Part shown: piece by piece, positions 38,941 to 47,718 of the stretch
How the letters are laid out: each line of letters starts with the position of its first letter
How positions within the stretch are numbered: position 1 is the first letter of the stretch
Assembly: GCF_016741785.1 (NCBI RefSeq)
Contig: NZ_JAERRL010000008.1
Span: forward strand, 167,622 to 231,621
Direction: 5' to 3'
Source of the DNA: Streptomyces sp. 7-21
GTDB lineage: Bacteria > Actinomycetota > Actinomycetes > Streptomycetales > Streptomycetaceae
DNA: 64,000 nt
The notes under the pieces: generated by a model
Database searches by the model: none
What the model saw: only the letters and a program-made list of their open reading frames with translations
What the model was told of the DNA's origin: nothing
Position numbers and translations under genes: made by a program

Positions 38941-39357
38941 TCAGGCCAGGTCGCCCTGTCCGGTGACGCGTTCGGGCGTGAACCGCAGCACGACGCGGGG
39001 GGCGTCCTGGGCGGCGGCCGGGTTGAACTCCGCGTAGCTGGCCTTGCCCGTGTACTTGCGCGCCAGGTCGTCGATCAGCTCGTCGGCGCCGTCCCGGGTG
39101 AGCTCGACGGTGCCCCGCAGCTGGGCGTAGCGGTACGGCTGGTCGTGGTCGATGACCACGACGGTGGCGCGGGGATCCCGGGTGAGGTTCTGGTACTTGC
39201 GGCGGCGGATGGTGGTGGACATCAGCAGCTGACCGTCGTCCCGCTTGACCCAGACCGGAGACGCCTGCGGGCTGCCGTCCGGCTGGATGGTCGCCAGGGT
39301 GACGAACGCCTTGCCGTCCAGGACCCGCTTGAGGTTGTCGGAGAGAGTGGCGGCCAC
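38941..39357 (-). CDS. PPOX-class F420-dependent oxidoreductase
   Basis: The 138-residue split-barrel protein reads [20 protein letters not shown] and [20 protein letters not shown], typical of the pyridoxamine-oxidase-like family. In actinobacteria many members use coenzyme F420 rather than FMN. GTG 39357 follows AAAGG at good spacing and is preferred to the ATG 27 nt earlier. The substrate is unknown. A hairpin separates it from cysS. Confidence 0.88.
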   Translation of the reverse strand: MAATLSDNLKRVLDGKAFVTLATIQPDGSPQASPVWVKRDDGQLLMSTTIRRRKYQNLTRDPRATVVVIDHDQPYRYAQLRGTVELTRDGADELIDDLARKYTGKASYAEFNPAAAQDAPRVVLRFTPERVTGQGDLA

Positions 39358-39480
39358 GGTGACACCTTTCGCTCGCACGGTCATTGCCCATCCGGACAAA
39401 GTGGTTGATACCCCACGTTAACGGCCGTCACGCCCCGGAATCCGGAACCGCGGGCGGCCCCGCCGCCGTCACACCGGGCG

Positions 39481-40323
39481 ATGACGAACCTGCGCGATCA
39501 CCAGGAATCCGGCAGCTACGCGGACGACCTCGAGCGCTGGATCGCCTACCGGCTGCTCGAGGCGGCCCCGGACGGCTTCCTGCGCCTGGATCTGCGGGCC
39601 CTGGTGCTGCGGGACTTCCTGGACGTCCGGCTGGCCGTCGTGCCGCCCCAGGGTCCCCCGCGCTCCGCGCCGCTGCCCGACGACGCCAGGGACTGCCTCG
39701 TGTGGCTGCGCGAGGAGATGGCGGCCACGGACGGGTATCCGTGGGTGTCGTTCCGGATGTTCGTCGACGACGGGCTGGACTTCGGCAGCGTCTTCAACCA
39801 CACGCTCGACCCGTGCTGGGACGCCGAGGTGCCCCCGGAGGTGTGGGAGGCGGACCGGGAGGCGTTCCCCCGGCCGCCCGTCCCCGGGCAGCCGGCGCAC
39901 GGCGGACCGGTGCCCGCCGCCGGGCATCCCGGCGAGCGGCGCCTGGCCGGGCATCTGCGGCTGACTCTGCCGTCGCACTGGTCCGCGGTCCAGCTGTCCT
40001 ACCGCGCGCTCGGCGGCTACGAGGAGTACGGCGCCCTGGTGCACACCCCCGGCGGCGGGCTGGAGCCGTGGATGCCGCCGGAGCCGGTCATCGGGCACCT
40101 GCGGCAGCACCGGCGCGAGACCGCCCATCCGGCGCGCGGGGCGTGGCTGAGCGCGAGCGTGGAGCTGACGTTCCCCAGCCAGGCGCGGTTCACCTGGAAC
40201 GACACCGCGGAACCGCGCTGGCTGTTCCCGCCGCCGCCCCAGGCGTACGCCGACGAACTCGCCGCGCATCCGCGCGCCGAGGCGCACGTGCCCCCGTGGT
40301 TCCGGGCGGCGGGCGGCGGCTGA
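39481..40323 (+). CDS. Hypothetical protein with two similar halves
   Basis: This is a 280-residue soluble protein. The first half contains DGYPWVSFRMFVDDGLDFGS with FNHTLDPCWDAEVPPE; the second half has ARFTWNDTAEPRWLFPPPPQ. The FxxNxTxxPxW pattern in both halves hints at a duplicated domain like the YezG/DUF600-type immunity proteins, but this is weak. There is no signal peptide. It is divergent from the PPOX gene and convergent with ispF (7-nt gap). No toxin gene adjoins it. Confidence 0.7.
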   Translation: MTNLRDHQESGSYADDLERWIAYRLLEAAPDGFLRLDLRALVLRDFLDVRLAVVPPQGPPRSAPLPDDARDCLVWLREEMAATDGYPWVSFRMFVDDGLDFGSVFNHTLDPCWDAEVPPEVWEADREAFPRPPVPGQPAHGGPVPAAGHPGERRLAGHLRLTLPSHWSAVQLSYRALGGYEEYGALVHTPGGGLEPWMPPEPVIGHLRQHRRETAHPARGAWLSASVELTFPSQARFTWNDTAEPRWLFPPPPQAYADELAAHPRAEAHVPPWFRAAGGG

Positions 40324-40330
40324 CCGGCCG

Positions 40331-40831
40331 TCAGGACAGCGGCAGCAGCAGGGCGGTGGCGATGGCCGCCAGCCCTTCGCCCCGGCCGGTGAGGCCGAGC
40401 CCGTCGGTGGTGGTGCCGGAGACCGAGACCGGCGCGCCCACGGCCTCGGACAAGGCGCGCTGCGCCTCCTCGCGCCGGGAGCCGATGCGCGGGCGCACGC
40501 CGATGACCTGGATCGCGACGTTCCCCACCTGGAAGCCTGTGCCGCGCACGATGCGCGCGGCCTCCGACAGCAGCGTGACACCGGAGGCGCCCGCCCACTC
40601 GGGGCGCCCCGTACCGAAGTGGGCGCCGAGGTCACCGGCGCCGGCGGCGGAGAACAGCGCGTCGCAGGCGGCGTGCGCCGCGACGTCCCCGTCCGAGTCC
40701 CCGGCCAGGCCCGCGGGGGCGTCCGGCCAGTGCAGCCCGGCGCACCACAGGGCCCGCCCGGGCTCGAAGGGGTGCACGTCGGTGCCGATGCCGACCCGGG
40801 GCACGGGCGGCGCGGCGGCGTCAGAAGCCAT
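40331..40831 (-). CDS. ispF: 2-C-methyl-D-erythritol 2,4-cyclodiphosphate synthase
   Basis: The 166-residue enzyme of the MEP isoprenoid pathway has the zinc ligands in GIGTDVHPF and [21 protein letters not shown], plus the signature [16 protein letters not shown]. It cyclises CDP-ME-2-phosphate with loss of CMP. It overlaps ispD by 11 nt, so the two are coupled; ispD makes the precursor two steps earlier. Confidence 0.96.
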   Translation of the reverse strand: MASDAAAPPVPRVGIGTDVHPFEPGRALWCAGLHWPDAPAGLAGDSDGDVAAHAACDALFSAAGAGDLGAHFGTGRPEWAGASGVTLLSEAARIVRGTGFQVGNVAIQVIGVRPRIGSRREEAQRALSEAVGAPVSVSGTTTDGLGLTGRGEGLAAIATALLLPLS

Positions 40832-41606
40832 CGGTCATCCTCCGTCGGGCGAGTACGGCCTCGGCGAGCACGAGGTCGAGCGGGCGCGTGACCTTGAACG
40901 CCTCCTCGTGCCCGGGCACGAGCACGACGGGCTTGCCGAGGCGCTCGACCATCCCGGCGTCGTCGGTGGCGCCCTCGTCCGCGCGTCCGCCGGCGTCCGG
41001 GCCGTCCGGCGCGGCGAAGGCGTCGTGGGCGGCCTGGAGGATTTCGCGGTCGAAGCCCTGCGGCGTCTGCACGGCGCGGAGCTGGGAGCGGTCGGGGGTG
41101 TCCGTGACGGGCTCGGGGCCGCCCTCGCGGTCGGGCCGCGCCACCCGCTTGATGGTGTCGGTCACGGGCAGGGCGGGCACGACGGCGGGCGCCCCGGCCA
41201 GCACGGCGGCGGCAACGGCGTCCACGGTGTCCACGGGCACCAGCGGCCGGGCCGCGTCGTGCACCAGCACGGCGGTGACGTCCTCGGGCAGGGCGCGCAG
41301 CCCCAGGCGGACCGACTCCTGGCGGGTGGCGCCCCCGGGCACGACCACGAGATCGACGGACGAGGGCGGCGGGTGCTCGTCGAGCAGCGTTCTCACCTCC
41401 GCCACGCCGTCGGGCGGCGCGACGACGACGACGAACGACACGGCCCTGGCTCTGGCCATCGCCCGGACAGCGTGGACCAGGATCGGGACGCCGCTGAGCT
41501 GGCGCAGCGCCTTGGGCGCGCCGGGGCCCAGACGCACCCCTCGGCCGGCCGCCGGGATGATGGCGGCAGTGCGGACGGGGCCGCGGAACTGTGTGGTCTC
41601 TGACAT
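40821..41606 (-). CDS. ispD: 2-C-methyl-D-erythritol 4-phosphate cytidylyltransferase
   Basis: The 261-residue GT-A-type enzyme has the CTP-binding loop [20 protein letters not shown], the [17 protein letters not shown] motif and [11 protein letters not shown]. It couples CTP to MEP. A charged insert ([17 protein letters not shown]) sits near the usual TDDA active region. The ATG at 41606 opens straight into the short pre-loop. carD lies upstream on the same strand but 380 bp away, so ispDF may have its own promoter. Confidence 0.95.
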   Translation of the reverse strand: MSETTQFRGPVRTAAIIPAAGRGVRLGPGAPKALRQLSGVPILVHAVRAMARARAVSFVVVVAPPDGVAEVRTLLDEHPPPSSVDLVVVPGGATRQESVRLGLRALPEDVTAVLVHDAARPLVPVDTVDAVAAAVLAGAPAVVPALPVTDTIKRVARPDREGGPEPVTDTPDRSQLRAVQTPQGFDREILQAAHDAFAAPDGPDAGGRADEGATDDAGMVERLGKPVVLVPGHEEAFKVTRPLDLVLAEAVLARRRMTDGF

Positions 41607-41747
41607 CGGTGGGGGGTGCAGGTTTGTTCGCGGTGCGGGATTGGGTATGGCCTCAGCGTGCCGGGACCACCGATCGGACCCTTCCGTGACATACCGGTCG
41701 AGAGAGCTTGACGGGCCCGGCACGCCCCGCCAGGGACGATCCGTGCA

Positions 41748-41802
41748 TGCCGCAGCGCCCAGCTGGCACGGGGGGTTGCCGATGCCTGTGGGCGCTGCGG
41801 CA
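41748..41802. repeat. Perfect 14-bp inverted repeat upstream of ispD
   Basis: TGCCGCAGCGCCCA (41748-41761) pairs with TGGGCGCTGCGGCA (41789-41802) around a 27-nt loop. It sits about 140-195 bp upstream of ispD and could be a terminator, an RNA leader element or an operator pair. Confidence 0.6.
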
Positions 41803-41905
41803 CGATGAGAGGTGTGACGAGCAGTCGTGTGGGTGTACGACTGCACGCATGAGACGGGTGACCACGTCAGGCGCGACGTGCGGTGCCGCTGGGCATTGCC
41901 GGCTG

Positions 41906-41923
41906 CTGTCGGGGTGCCGACAG
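41906..41923 (-). terminator. carD terminator
   Basis: CTGTCGG-GGTG-CCGACAG is a compact 7-bp stem with a tetraloop, about 60 nt past the carD stop. Confidence 0.55.
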
Positions 41924-41985
41924 AGTGCCGACGGGGTCGGCGGCGGTGACCGGTCGCGGCGAACGGCGTGGCCGACGCGCCGTCG

Positions 41986-42468
41986 TCAGGAGGCGAGGAC
42001 CTCGTCGAGCAGTGACTCGGCCTTGTCCTCGTTGGTACTCTCGGCGAGCGCCAGTTCGCTGACGAGGATCTGCCTGGCCTTGGCCAGCATGCGCTTCTCG
42101 CCAGCCGACAGGCCGCGCTCACGCTCGCGGCGCCACAGGTCACGCACGACCTCGGCGACCTTGATGACGTCGCCGGACGCCAGCTTCTCCAGATTCGCCT
42201 TGTAGCGGCGGGACCAGTTGGTCGGCTCCTCGGCGTACGGCGCCCGCAGCACCTCGAAGACCCGCTCCAGGCCGTCCTGCCCGACTACATCGCGCACGCC
42301 GACGAGTTCGGCATTTTCCGCAGGTACGCGCACTTCCAAGTCGCCCTGAGCGACCTTCAGTACCAAGTAGGTCTTGTCCACGCCCTTAATCTGGCGAGTT
42401 TCGATCGCCTCGATCTGCGCGGCCCCATGGTGGGGATAGACCACGGTGTCGCCAACCTTGAACGTCAT
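41986..42468 (-). CDS. carD: CarD-family RNA polymerase-binding regulator
   Basis: The 160-residue protein has an N-terminal Tudor-like RNA-polymerase interaction domain ([20 protein letters not shown]) and a C-terminal helical DNA-binding domain with the conserved tryptophan in [20 protein letters not shown]. It stabilises open promoter complexes, notably at rRNA promoters, and is essential in mycobacteria. The carD-ispD-ispF order is conserved in actinobacteria. Confidence 0.96.
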   Translation of the reverse strand: MTFKVGDTVVYPHHGAAQIEAIETRQIKGVDKTYLVLKVAQGDLEVRVPAENAELVGVRDVVGQDGLERVFEVLRAPYAEEPTNWSRRYKANLEKLASGDVIKVAEVVRDLWRRERERGLSAGEKRMLAKARQILVSELALAESTNEDKAESLLDEVLAS

Positions 42469-42886
42469 GTGACAGGTACCCCTTCCGTGGCTTTCCAGGG
42501 TAACACGGGAAGACGCCCCTTTGAATGGCGTTTTCGCAGGTCAGACCACATCTTGGGGGTTGACAAGCCCGCCGGTTCCGTGCTTTGCCGCCCGCCTGCC
42601 GACGGGTATGCGCAGGTGAGAGGGCGGATTGACGACAGCGCCTTGACGTTGATCACGGTCACGGAAGAGGTCCGGATTCGCGGCGCGACACCACAGAGGT
42701 GTCCGTTTTGTCACGGTTGACAGAATGCCCTGACGATCAGACGGACGACACATTAATTGATCACCTATTCGCATCCCCCGGCCGGGTCCGGTGAAGACGC
42801 CTTGGGTACGCTGAGGCGACTGAGAGATCATCCCGCCGGGCCGGCCCCGACCGGTCCGGCCGCTGTCGCAAGGAGATGCCGCCGCC
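42469..42886. other. Divergent promoter region of carD and the adjacent lipoprotein gene
   Basis: These 418 bp are less GC-rich than the flanks, which fits promoter DNA. A plus-strand open frame across 42427-42720 lacks coding bias and a ribosome site. A TTGACA at 42717 has no clear matching -10. A TTGTCA lies on the minus strand near 42560. I cannot place either promoter with confidence. Confidence 0.4.
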
Positions 42887-43663
42887 GTGAGCAGCAGCCT
42901 TCGACGCGGCGTTGTCGCCGCGGCCGTCTTCGCCCTCCCGATCGCCACCCTGACGGCCTGCGGTGCCGGGCACGACGCCGGGACCAGCCAGATCAGGCCG
43001 GACAACGCCTACGCGCAGGTCGAGGACATCAAGATCCAGAACGTGAACGTCGTGATCCCGCAGGGTGACGACAGCCTTGGAGGCGTCAGCGCCCGGCTGT
43101 TCAACAACGGCGACAACGACCAGACGCTCGAGGAGATCACGCTGCCCGGCACCGGCGCCAGCGTCGAGCTGACCCCCGCCGAGGGCGAGAGCGAGATCGT
43201 CGTGCCCGCGGGCGGCTCGATCGCGCTCGGCGGCGAGGGCAACCCGGCGGCGGTCATCGAGGACCCGCTCGGCAACGGCGTGGCCTACGGCAACGCCCAG
43301 CACCTCGTCTTCCAGCTGAGCGAGACCGGCGGGATCGACCTGCACGCGCGGGTCGTGGGCGACGAGGGCGGCTTCGACTACTACGCCGACGTGGCCCCCA
43401 CGCCGACCGCCGAGCCGGAGGACGCGCAGGCGGACGCCTCGCAGGACGGCACCGAGAGCGACACCGGCGACACCCAGGACGACACCCAGAACGACGCCGA
43501 GGACGGCACCGAGGACGACGCCGGGGACGGCACCCAGAACGACGAGGGCACCGACGGCACTGAGGGCCTGGAGGGCGAGGGCACCGGCGGCGCCGGCGCC
43601 GAGGGCACGGAGGGTGCCGAGGACGCCGAAGGGGCCACGGGCCTGCCCGCCGGCGACGCGTGA
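42887..43663 (+). CDS. Secreted lipoprotein with acidic repeat tail
   Basis: The 258-residue precursor has a signal peptide with lipobox LTAC (about residue 25). A beta-rich domain of about 140 residues follows (VNVVIPQGDDSLGGVSARLF, VELTPAEGESEIVVPAGGSI), resembling DUF461/PCu(A)C-like copper-chaperone lipoproteins without their Met/His ligands. The last 85 residues are low-complexity Asp/Glu/Gly/Thr repeats (DTGDTQDDTQNDAEDGTEDD). GTG start; AAGGAG precedes it. The function is unknown. Confidence 0.88.
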   Translation: MSSSLRRGVVAAAVFALPIATLTACGAGHDAGTSQIRPDNAYAQVEDIKIQNVNVVIPQGDDSLGGVSARLFNNGDNDQTLEEITLPGTGASVELTPAEGESEIVVPAGGSIALGGEGNPAAVIEDPLGNGVAYGNAQHLVFQLSETGGIDLHARVVGDEGGFDYYADVAPTPTAEPEDAQADASQDGTESDTGDTQDDTQNDAEDGTEDDAGDGTQNDEGTDGTEGLEGEGTGGAGAEGTEGAEDAEGATGLPAGDA

Positions 43664-43711
43664 CCGCCACCCGCGGGACGTGACCCGGCCGGGCCCGCTC
43701 CGGCGCCCCGG

Positions 43712-44392
43712 TCAGGGCTCGAACTTGTAGCCGAGACCCCGGACGGTCACCAGGTACCTGGGAGCCCCGGGGTCCGGTTCGATCTTGGCGCGCAGCCGCT
43801 TGACGTGCACGTCGAGCGTCTTGGTGTCGCCGACGTAGTCCGCGCCCCACACCCGGTCGATCAGCTGCATCCGGGTGAGCACGCGCCCGGCGTTGCGCAG
43901 CAGCATGGCCAGCAGGTCGAACTCCTTCAGCGGCAGGTCGACCTTCCGCCCCTGGACCGTCACCACGTGCCGGTCCACGTCCATGCGCACCGGCCCGGCC
44001 TCCAGGGTGCTGGTGTTCTCGTCGTCCGCCTCCCCCCGGCGGCGCAGCACCGCGCGGATGCGCGCCACCAGCTCGCGGGAGGAGAACGGCTTGGTCACGT
44101 AGTCGTCGGCGCCTATCTCCAGGCCGACGACCTTGTCTATCTCGCTGTCCTTGGCGGTCACCATGATGACCGGCACGTTGGACCGCCCCCGCAGCTGACG
44201 GCACACCTCGGTGCCGGGCAGACCGGGCAGCATCAGGTCGAGCAGCACCATGTCGGCGCCGTTGCGCTCGAACTCGTCAAGCCCCTCCGGGCCCGTCGCC
44301 GCCACGGCGACCTCGAAGCCTTCCTTGCGGAGCATGTACGACAGGGCGTCGCTGAACGACTCCTCGTCCTCGACGACGAGTACTCGGGTCAC
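43712..44392 (-). CDS. phoP: Phosphate response regulator PhoP
   Basis: The 226-residue OmpR-family regulator has a receiver domain (VLVVEDEESF, phospho-acceptor in MVLLDLMLPGLPG, KPFSSRELVARIR) and a winged-helix output (RTLTRMQLIDRVWG-type; TLDVHVKRLRAKIE). It activates the pho regulon through direct GTTCACC repeats. The ATG overlaps the phoR stop by 4 nt. The adjacent phoR and phoU identify it. Confidence 0.95.
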   Translation of the reverse strand: MTRVLVVEDEESFSDALSYMLRKEGFEVAVAATGPEGLDEFERNGADMVLLDLMLPGLPGTEVCRQLRGRSNVPVIMVTAKDSEIDKVVGLEIGADDYVTKPFSSRELVARIRAVLRRRGEADDENTSTLEAGPVRMDVDRHVVTVQGRKVDLPLKEFDLLAMLLRNAGRVLTRMQLIDRVWGADYVGDTKTLDVHVKRLRAKIEPDPGAPRYLVTVRGLGYKFEP

Positions 44393-45735
44393 GGGAAGAC
44401 CTCCCGGTCAGGGTCGTGGGTTTGGCTGGACTGAGCAGTCGAAGAGGCGAGGCCGTCGTCCTCGCCCGTGCCGGAGTCCTCGGTGACGTCCGGGCTGTCG
44501 GGAAAGTCTGCGGGCTTGTGCAGCGCGCCGCCGAGTCCGTCGCGGCGCCGGATGGCGGCGAGCCGGCGCTGCTGCGCATCGCCGGGGTCCGGCAGGCGCA
44601 GCGTGAACGTGGAGCCCTGCCCCTCGGCGCTCCACACCTCGATCTCCCCGCCGTGCGAGGCGGTCACATGCTTGACGATCGCCAGGCCGAGCCCGGTGCC
44701 GCCGGTGGCGCGGGAGCGGGCCGGGTCCACGCGGTAGAAGCGCTCGAAGATGCGGTACCGGTCGCTCTCGGGGATGCCGATGCCCTGGTCGGTCACGGAG
44801 ATCTCGATCATCTCGCCGTCCGGCGAGGAGGCGCGTGCGCCGGAGATGGCGACCCGGGTGTGGGCGGGGCTGTAGTTCACGGCGTTCTCGACGAGGTTGC
44901 CCAGCGCGGCGGCGAGCAGGCCGCGGTTCCCCAGGACCGACAGTCCTTCGGTCCCGCCGGAGACGATCTGGATGTTCTTGCTGCTGGCCTGCTGACGGCA
45001 GCGGTCGATGGCCTCGGCGGCCAGCTCGGAGACGGGGACGAGCTCCCCGCCCGCGAGCACGTCGTCGTTGTCCTGGACCCGGGAAAGGTCGATGAGCTCC
45101 TGGATGAGGTTGGTCAGCCGGGTCGCCTCGTTCTGCATGCGCCCGGCGAAGCGGGCGACGGCCTCCGGGTCGTCGGCCGCGTCGAGCACCGCCTCCGACA
45201 GCAGGGACAGCGCCCCGGCCGGGGTCTTCAGCTCGTGGCTGACGTTGGCGACGAAGTCCCGGCGGATCGCCTCGATGCGGCGGGCCTCCGTCATGTCCTC
45301 GACCAGCAGCAGCACCAGCCGGGCGCCCAGCGGCGCGGAGCGGGCGGAGACCGCAAGCACGTCGCGGTGGCCCTGCGCGTTGCCGCGGCGCGGCAGTTCC
45401 AGCTCGGCCTGCCGGATCTCGCCGTCCCGCCGGGTCTCGCGCGCCATGGCCAGCATCGGCTCGACGGCCAGCCTGCCGCCCCTGACGATGCCGAGCGCGT
45501 ACGCAGCGGAGCTGGCCTTCACCACGCTGTCGCTCTCGTCGAGCACGACGGCGGAGGAGCGCAGCACCGACAGCACCCGGTCCACGCCGGGCGGGAGCAC
45601 GGAGTCGGAGCCGGGGGCAGGACGGTTCACGCGCGTACGCTCGCGTTCGCTGAGGCGGAATGCCAGCATGGCAATGACGCCGGTGCACACACCGGCTATC
45701 GCCGCCACTGCGGCGACCGCCGCGTTCACGTCCAT
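44389..45735 (-). CDS. phoR: Phosphate sensor histidine kinase PhoR
   Basis: The 448-residue kinase has an N-terminal membrane segment (AAIAGVCTGVIAMLAFRL) and a PAS-like region (about 50-160). The HisKA phosphohistidine is in FVANVSHELKTPAGALSLL, and the HATPase has VENAVNYSP, DQGIGIPE and GTGLGLAIVKH. It autophosphorylates on phosphate limitation and passes phosphate to PhoP. It is coupled to phoP and divergent from phoU. Confidence 0.95.
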   Translation of the reverse strand: MDVNAAVAAVAAIAGVCTGVIAMLAFRLSERERTRVNRPAPGSDSVLPPGVDRVLSVLRSSAVVLDESDSVVKASSAAYALGIVRGGRLAVEPMLAMARETRRDGEIRQAELELPRRGNAQGHRDVLAVSARSAPLGARLVLLLVEDMTEARRIEAIRRDFVANVSHELKTPAGALSLLSEAVLDAADDPEAVARFAGRMQNEATRLTNLIQELIDLSRVQDNDDVLAGGELVPVSELAAEAIDRCRQQASSKNIQIVSGGTEGLSVLGNRGLLAAALGNLVENAVNYSPAHTRVAISGARASSPDGEMIEISVTDQGIGIPESDRYRIFERFYRVDPARSRATGGTGLGLAIVKHVTASHGGEIEVWSAEGQGSTFTLRLPDPGDAQQRRLAAIRRRDGLGGALHKPADFPDSPDVTEDSGTGEDDGLASSTAQSSQTHDPDREVFP

Positions 45736-45808
45736 ATCCTCAGGTTATGCGGGTGTTGCCCGCTGGCCACAGGTGTGACCGGAGATGCTCGTCCGGCCGC
45801 CCGCGAGA

Positions 45809-45841
45809 GTTCACCTTGCCGACAGCGCCGGTTCACTTCGC
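45809..45841 (+). promoter_or_regulatory. PHO box (PhoP-binding direct repeats)
   Basis: GTTCACCTTGC and GTTCACTTCGC lie exactly 22 bp apart with a degenerate 11-bp unit between them. This matches the 11-bp direct-repeat PHO box of Streptomyces. It sits in the phoR-phoU gap and can autoregulate both directions. Confidence 0.85.
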
Positions 45842-45928
45842 GGGGCGGCGGCGGCTGCTTTCCGGACGGAGCTTGTCCGGGCGAGAACCGCGTTTACCCC
45901 CGGATAACAGGGTGAGGAAGGACAACCC

Positions 45929-46600
45929 ATGCGTGACGCGTATCACGAGGAGCTGGACGCCATCGGCGACAGCCTGGTCGAAATGGCGCGGTTCGTCGGC
46001 TCCGCTATCGGCCGGGCGACGACCGCGATGCTGGACGCGGACCTGAAGCTGGCCGAGGCCGTGATCGAGGCGGACGCCAAGGTCGACGAGATGCAGCGTG
46101 ACCTGGAGAACAGCGCGATAGCGCTGCTCGCCCGGCAGCAGCCGGTCGCCACGGACCTGCGGATCGTCGTGACCTCGCTGCGGATGAGCGCCGACCTGGA
46201 GCGGTGCGGCGACCTGGCGCAGCACGTCGCCAAGGTGGCCCGGCTGCGTTTCCCCGACTCGGCCGTGCCGCGGGATCTGTCCGCGACGATCCTGGAGATG
46301 GGCCAGCTGGCCCAGCGGCTGATGGCGAAGGCGACGGAGGTGCTGATCACCAAGGACGTCGACCTGGCCATGCAGCTGGAGCAGGACGACGACGAGATGG
46401 ACTCGCTGCACCGGACGCTGTTCGCCCATCTGCTGGACGACCGGTGGAACCACGGCATCGAGACGGCGGTCGACGTGACGCTGCTCGGCCGCTACTACGA
46501 GCGGTTCGCCGACCACGCGGTGTCGATCGCGCGACGGGTGGTGTTCCTGGTGACGGGCGAGCACGCCGACGAGTTCACGCCGGAGCCCGAAACCACCTGA
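45929..46600 (+). CDS. phoU: Phosphate-signalling accessory protein PhoU
   Basis: The 223-residue all-helical protein contains two PhoU domains with metal-binding acidic motifs (KVDEMQRDLENSA and DDDEMDSLHRTLF) and the typical RYYERFADHAVSIARRVVF ending. It links the Pst transporter to PhoR and dampens kinase activity in phosphate sufficiency. GGAAGG precedes the ATG. The upstream PHO box implies PhoP control. Confidence 0.96.
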   Translation: MRDAYHEELDAIGDSLVEMARFVGSAIGRATTAMLDADLKLAEAVIEADAKVDEMQRDLENSAIALLARQQPVATDLRIVVTSLRMSADLERCGDLAQHVAKVARLRFPDSAVPRDLSATILEMGQLAQRLMAKATEVLITKDVDLAMQLEQDDDEMDSLHRTLFAHLLDDRWNHGIETAVDVTLLGRYYERFADHAVSIARRVVFLVTGEHADEFTPEPETT

Positions 46601-46715
46601 CGAACGATCCCTGTGCTCCCGCGCGCCGTTGCAGCGCCGTTGACGCTCCCGGGTGCGGCGGGGGTGAATGTGCCCTGTCCGTGGACGAGCGACCTACCCC
46701 CTCAGGAGGGATCAC

Positions 46716-46820
46716 ATGGCTGCTTCTACCCAGACGCGCCGCTCCGGCTGCTCCTGCGGTCCCGGCTGCTCCTGCGGCTGCCAGTCCGGCGGCTCCTGCA
46801 AGTGCGGCGGCAGCTGCTGA
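46716..46820 (+). CDS. Metallothionein-like cysteine-rich peptide
   Basis: The 34-residue peptide reads MAASTQTRRSG, then eight cysteines in CxC pairs (CSCGPGCSCGC and SCKCGGSC). Cysteines are at 12, 14, 18, 20, 22, 28, 30 and 34, with Gly, Ser and Lys between. This is a metallothionein pattern, probably binding zinc, copper(I) or cadmium. AGGAGGG 5 nt upstream of the ATG is near-perfect, and TTGACG/GTGAAT (46640-46669, 18-bp spacing) may be its promoter. A strong terminator follows. It lies 115 bp after phoU. Residue identity with known families could not be checked. Confidence 0.82.
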   Translation: MAASTQTRRSGCSCGPGCSCGCQSGGSCKCGGSC

Positions 46821-46884
46821 CGGCACCGCGGCACGCAGACACGAAAGCGCGACACCAAGGACGCCTGGGACGCTACAGAAGAAA

Positions 46885-46914
46885 GGTGCCCCTGCCCGCT
46901 CGGGCGGGGGCACC
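46885..46914. terminator. Bidirectional terminator between metallothionein-like gene and gpmA
   Basis: GGTGCCCC-T-GCCCG pairs with CGGGC-G-GGGCACC (14 pairs including one G-U) around a 2-nt apex. It lies between the converging genes. Confidence 0.85.
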
Positions 46915-46929
46915 CTGCTCGCTGGCCGC

Positions 46930-47688
46930 TCAGCGCTTGCCCTGGTTGGCGACCGCCTCGATGGCGGCCTTGGCAGCCTCGGGGTCGAGGTAGGTCCCGC
47001 CGGGGGTAACCGGGCGGTAGTCGGCGTCCAGCTCGTACAGCAGCGGGATGCCGGTGGGGATGTTCAGCCCGACGATGTCCTCATCGGAGACGTTGTCGAG
47101 GTGCTTGACGAGGGCGCGCAGGCTGTTGCCGTGGGCGGTGACGAGGACGGTGCGGCCGGCGGCCAGGTCGGGCACGATGCCGTCGTACCAGTACGGCAGC
47201 GCGCGCTGCAGCACGTCCTTCAGGCACTCGGTGCGGGGCCGCAGCTCGCTGGGGATGGCGGCGTAGCGGGGGTCGTCGCTCTGCGACCACTCGGCGCCGT
47301 CGGGCAGCTCCGGCGGCGGGGTGTCGTAGGAGCGGCGCCACTTCATGAACTGCTCCTCGCCGAACTCGGCGAGGGTGGCGGCCTTGTCCTTGCCCTGGAG
47401 GGCGCCGTAGTGGCGCTCGTTGAGCCGCCAGGAGCGGTGCACCGGGATCCAGGCGCGGTCGGCGGCGTCCAGCGCGAGGCTGGCGGTGCGGATGGCGCGC
47501 TTGAGGAGAGAGGTGTGGAGGACGTCGGGGAGGAGGCCGGCTTCGCGCAGCAGCGTGCCGCCGCGGACGGCCTCCTCCTCTCCCTTGGCGGTGAGGTTGA
47601 CGTCCACCCAGCCGGTGAACAGGTTCTTCGCGTTCCATTCGCTCTCGCCGTGGCGGAGCAGGATCAGCTTGTACGGTGCGTCGGCCAT
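46930..47688 (-). CDS. gpmA: 2,3-bisphosphoglycerate-dependent phosphoglycerate mutase
   Basis: The 252-residue histidine phosphatase-fold enzyme has the phosphohistidine motif [20 protein letters not shown] and the acid/base region [16 protein letters not shown]. The second histidine is in [15 protein letters not shown]. It interconverts 3- and 2-phosphoglycerate in glycolysis. Confidence 0.96.
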   Translation of the reverse strand: MADAPYKLILLRHGESEWNAKNLFTGWVDVNLTAKGEEEAVRGGTLLREAGLLPDVLHTSLLKRAIRTASLALDAADRAWIPVHRSWRLNERHYGALQGKDKAATLAEFGEEQFMKWRRSYDTPPPELPDGAEWSQSDDPRYAAIPSELRPRTECLKDVLQRALPYWYDGIVPDLAAGRTVLVTAHGNSLRALVKHLDNVSDEDIVGLNIPTGIPLLYELDADYRPVTPGGTYLDPEAAKAAIEAVANQGKR

Positions 47689-47718
47689 GCCCTGAGGTTA
47701 GACGAACGCACCGGCCCG

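Larger units (their letters stand above)
41607..41985. other. Structured gap between ispD and carD
   Basis: No gene is supported in 379 bp. It holds a carD-proximal hairpin (41906-41923) and a large perfect 14-bp inverted repeat (41748-41802). The ispD promoter should lie here, and a leader is possible. Confidence 0.5.

Noticed and set aside
42427..42720. 97-codon plus-strand frame upstream of carD
   Set aside because: It overlaps the carD start antisense, lacks a ribosome site and has non-coding base composition.
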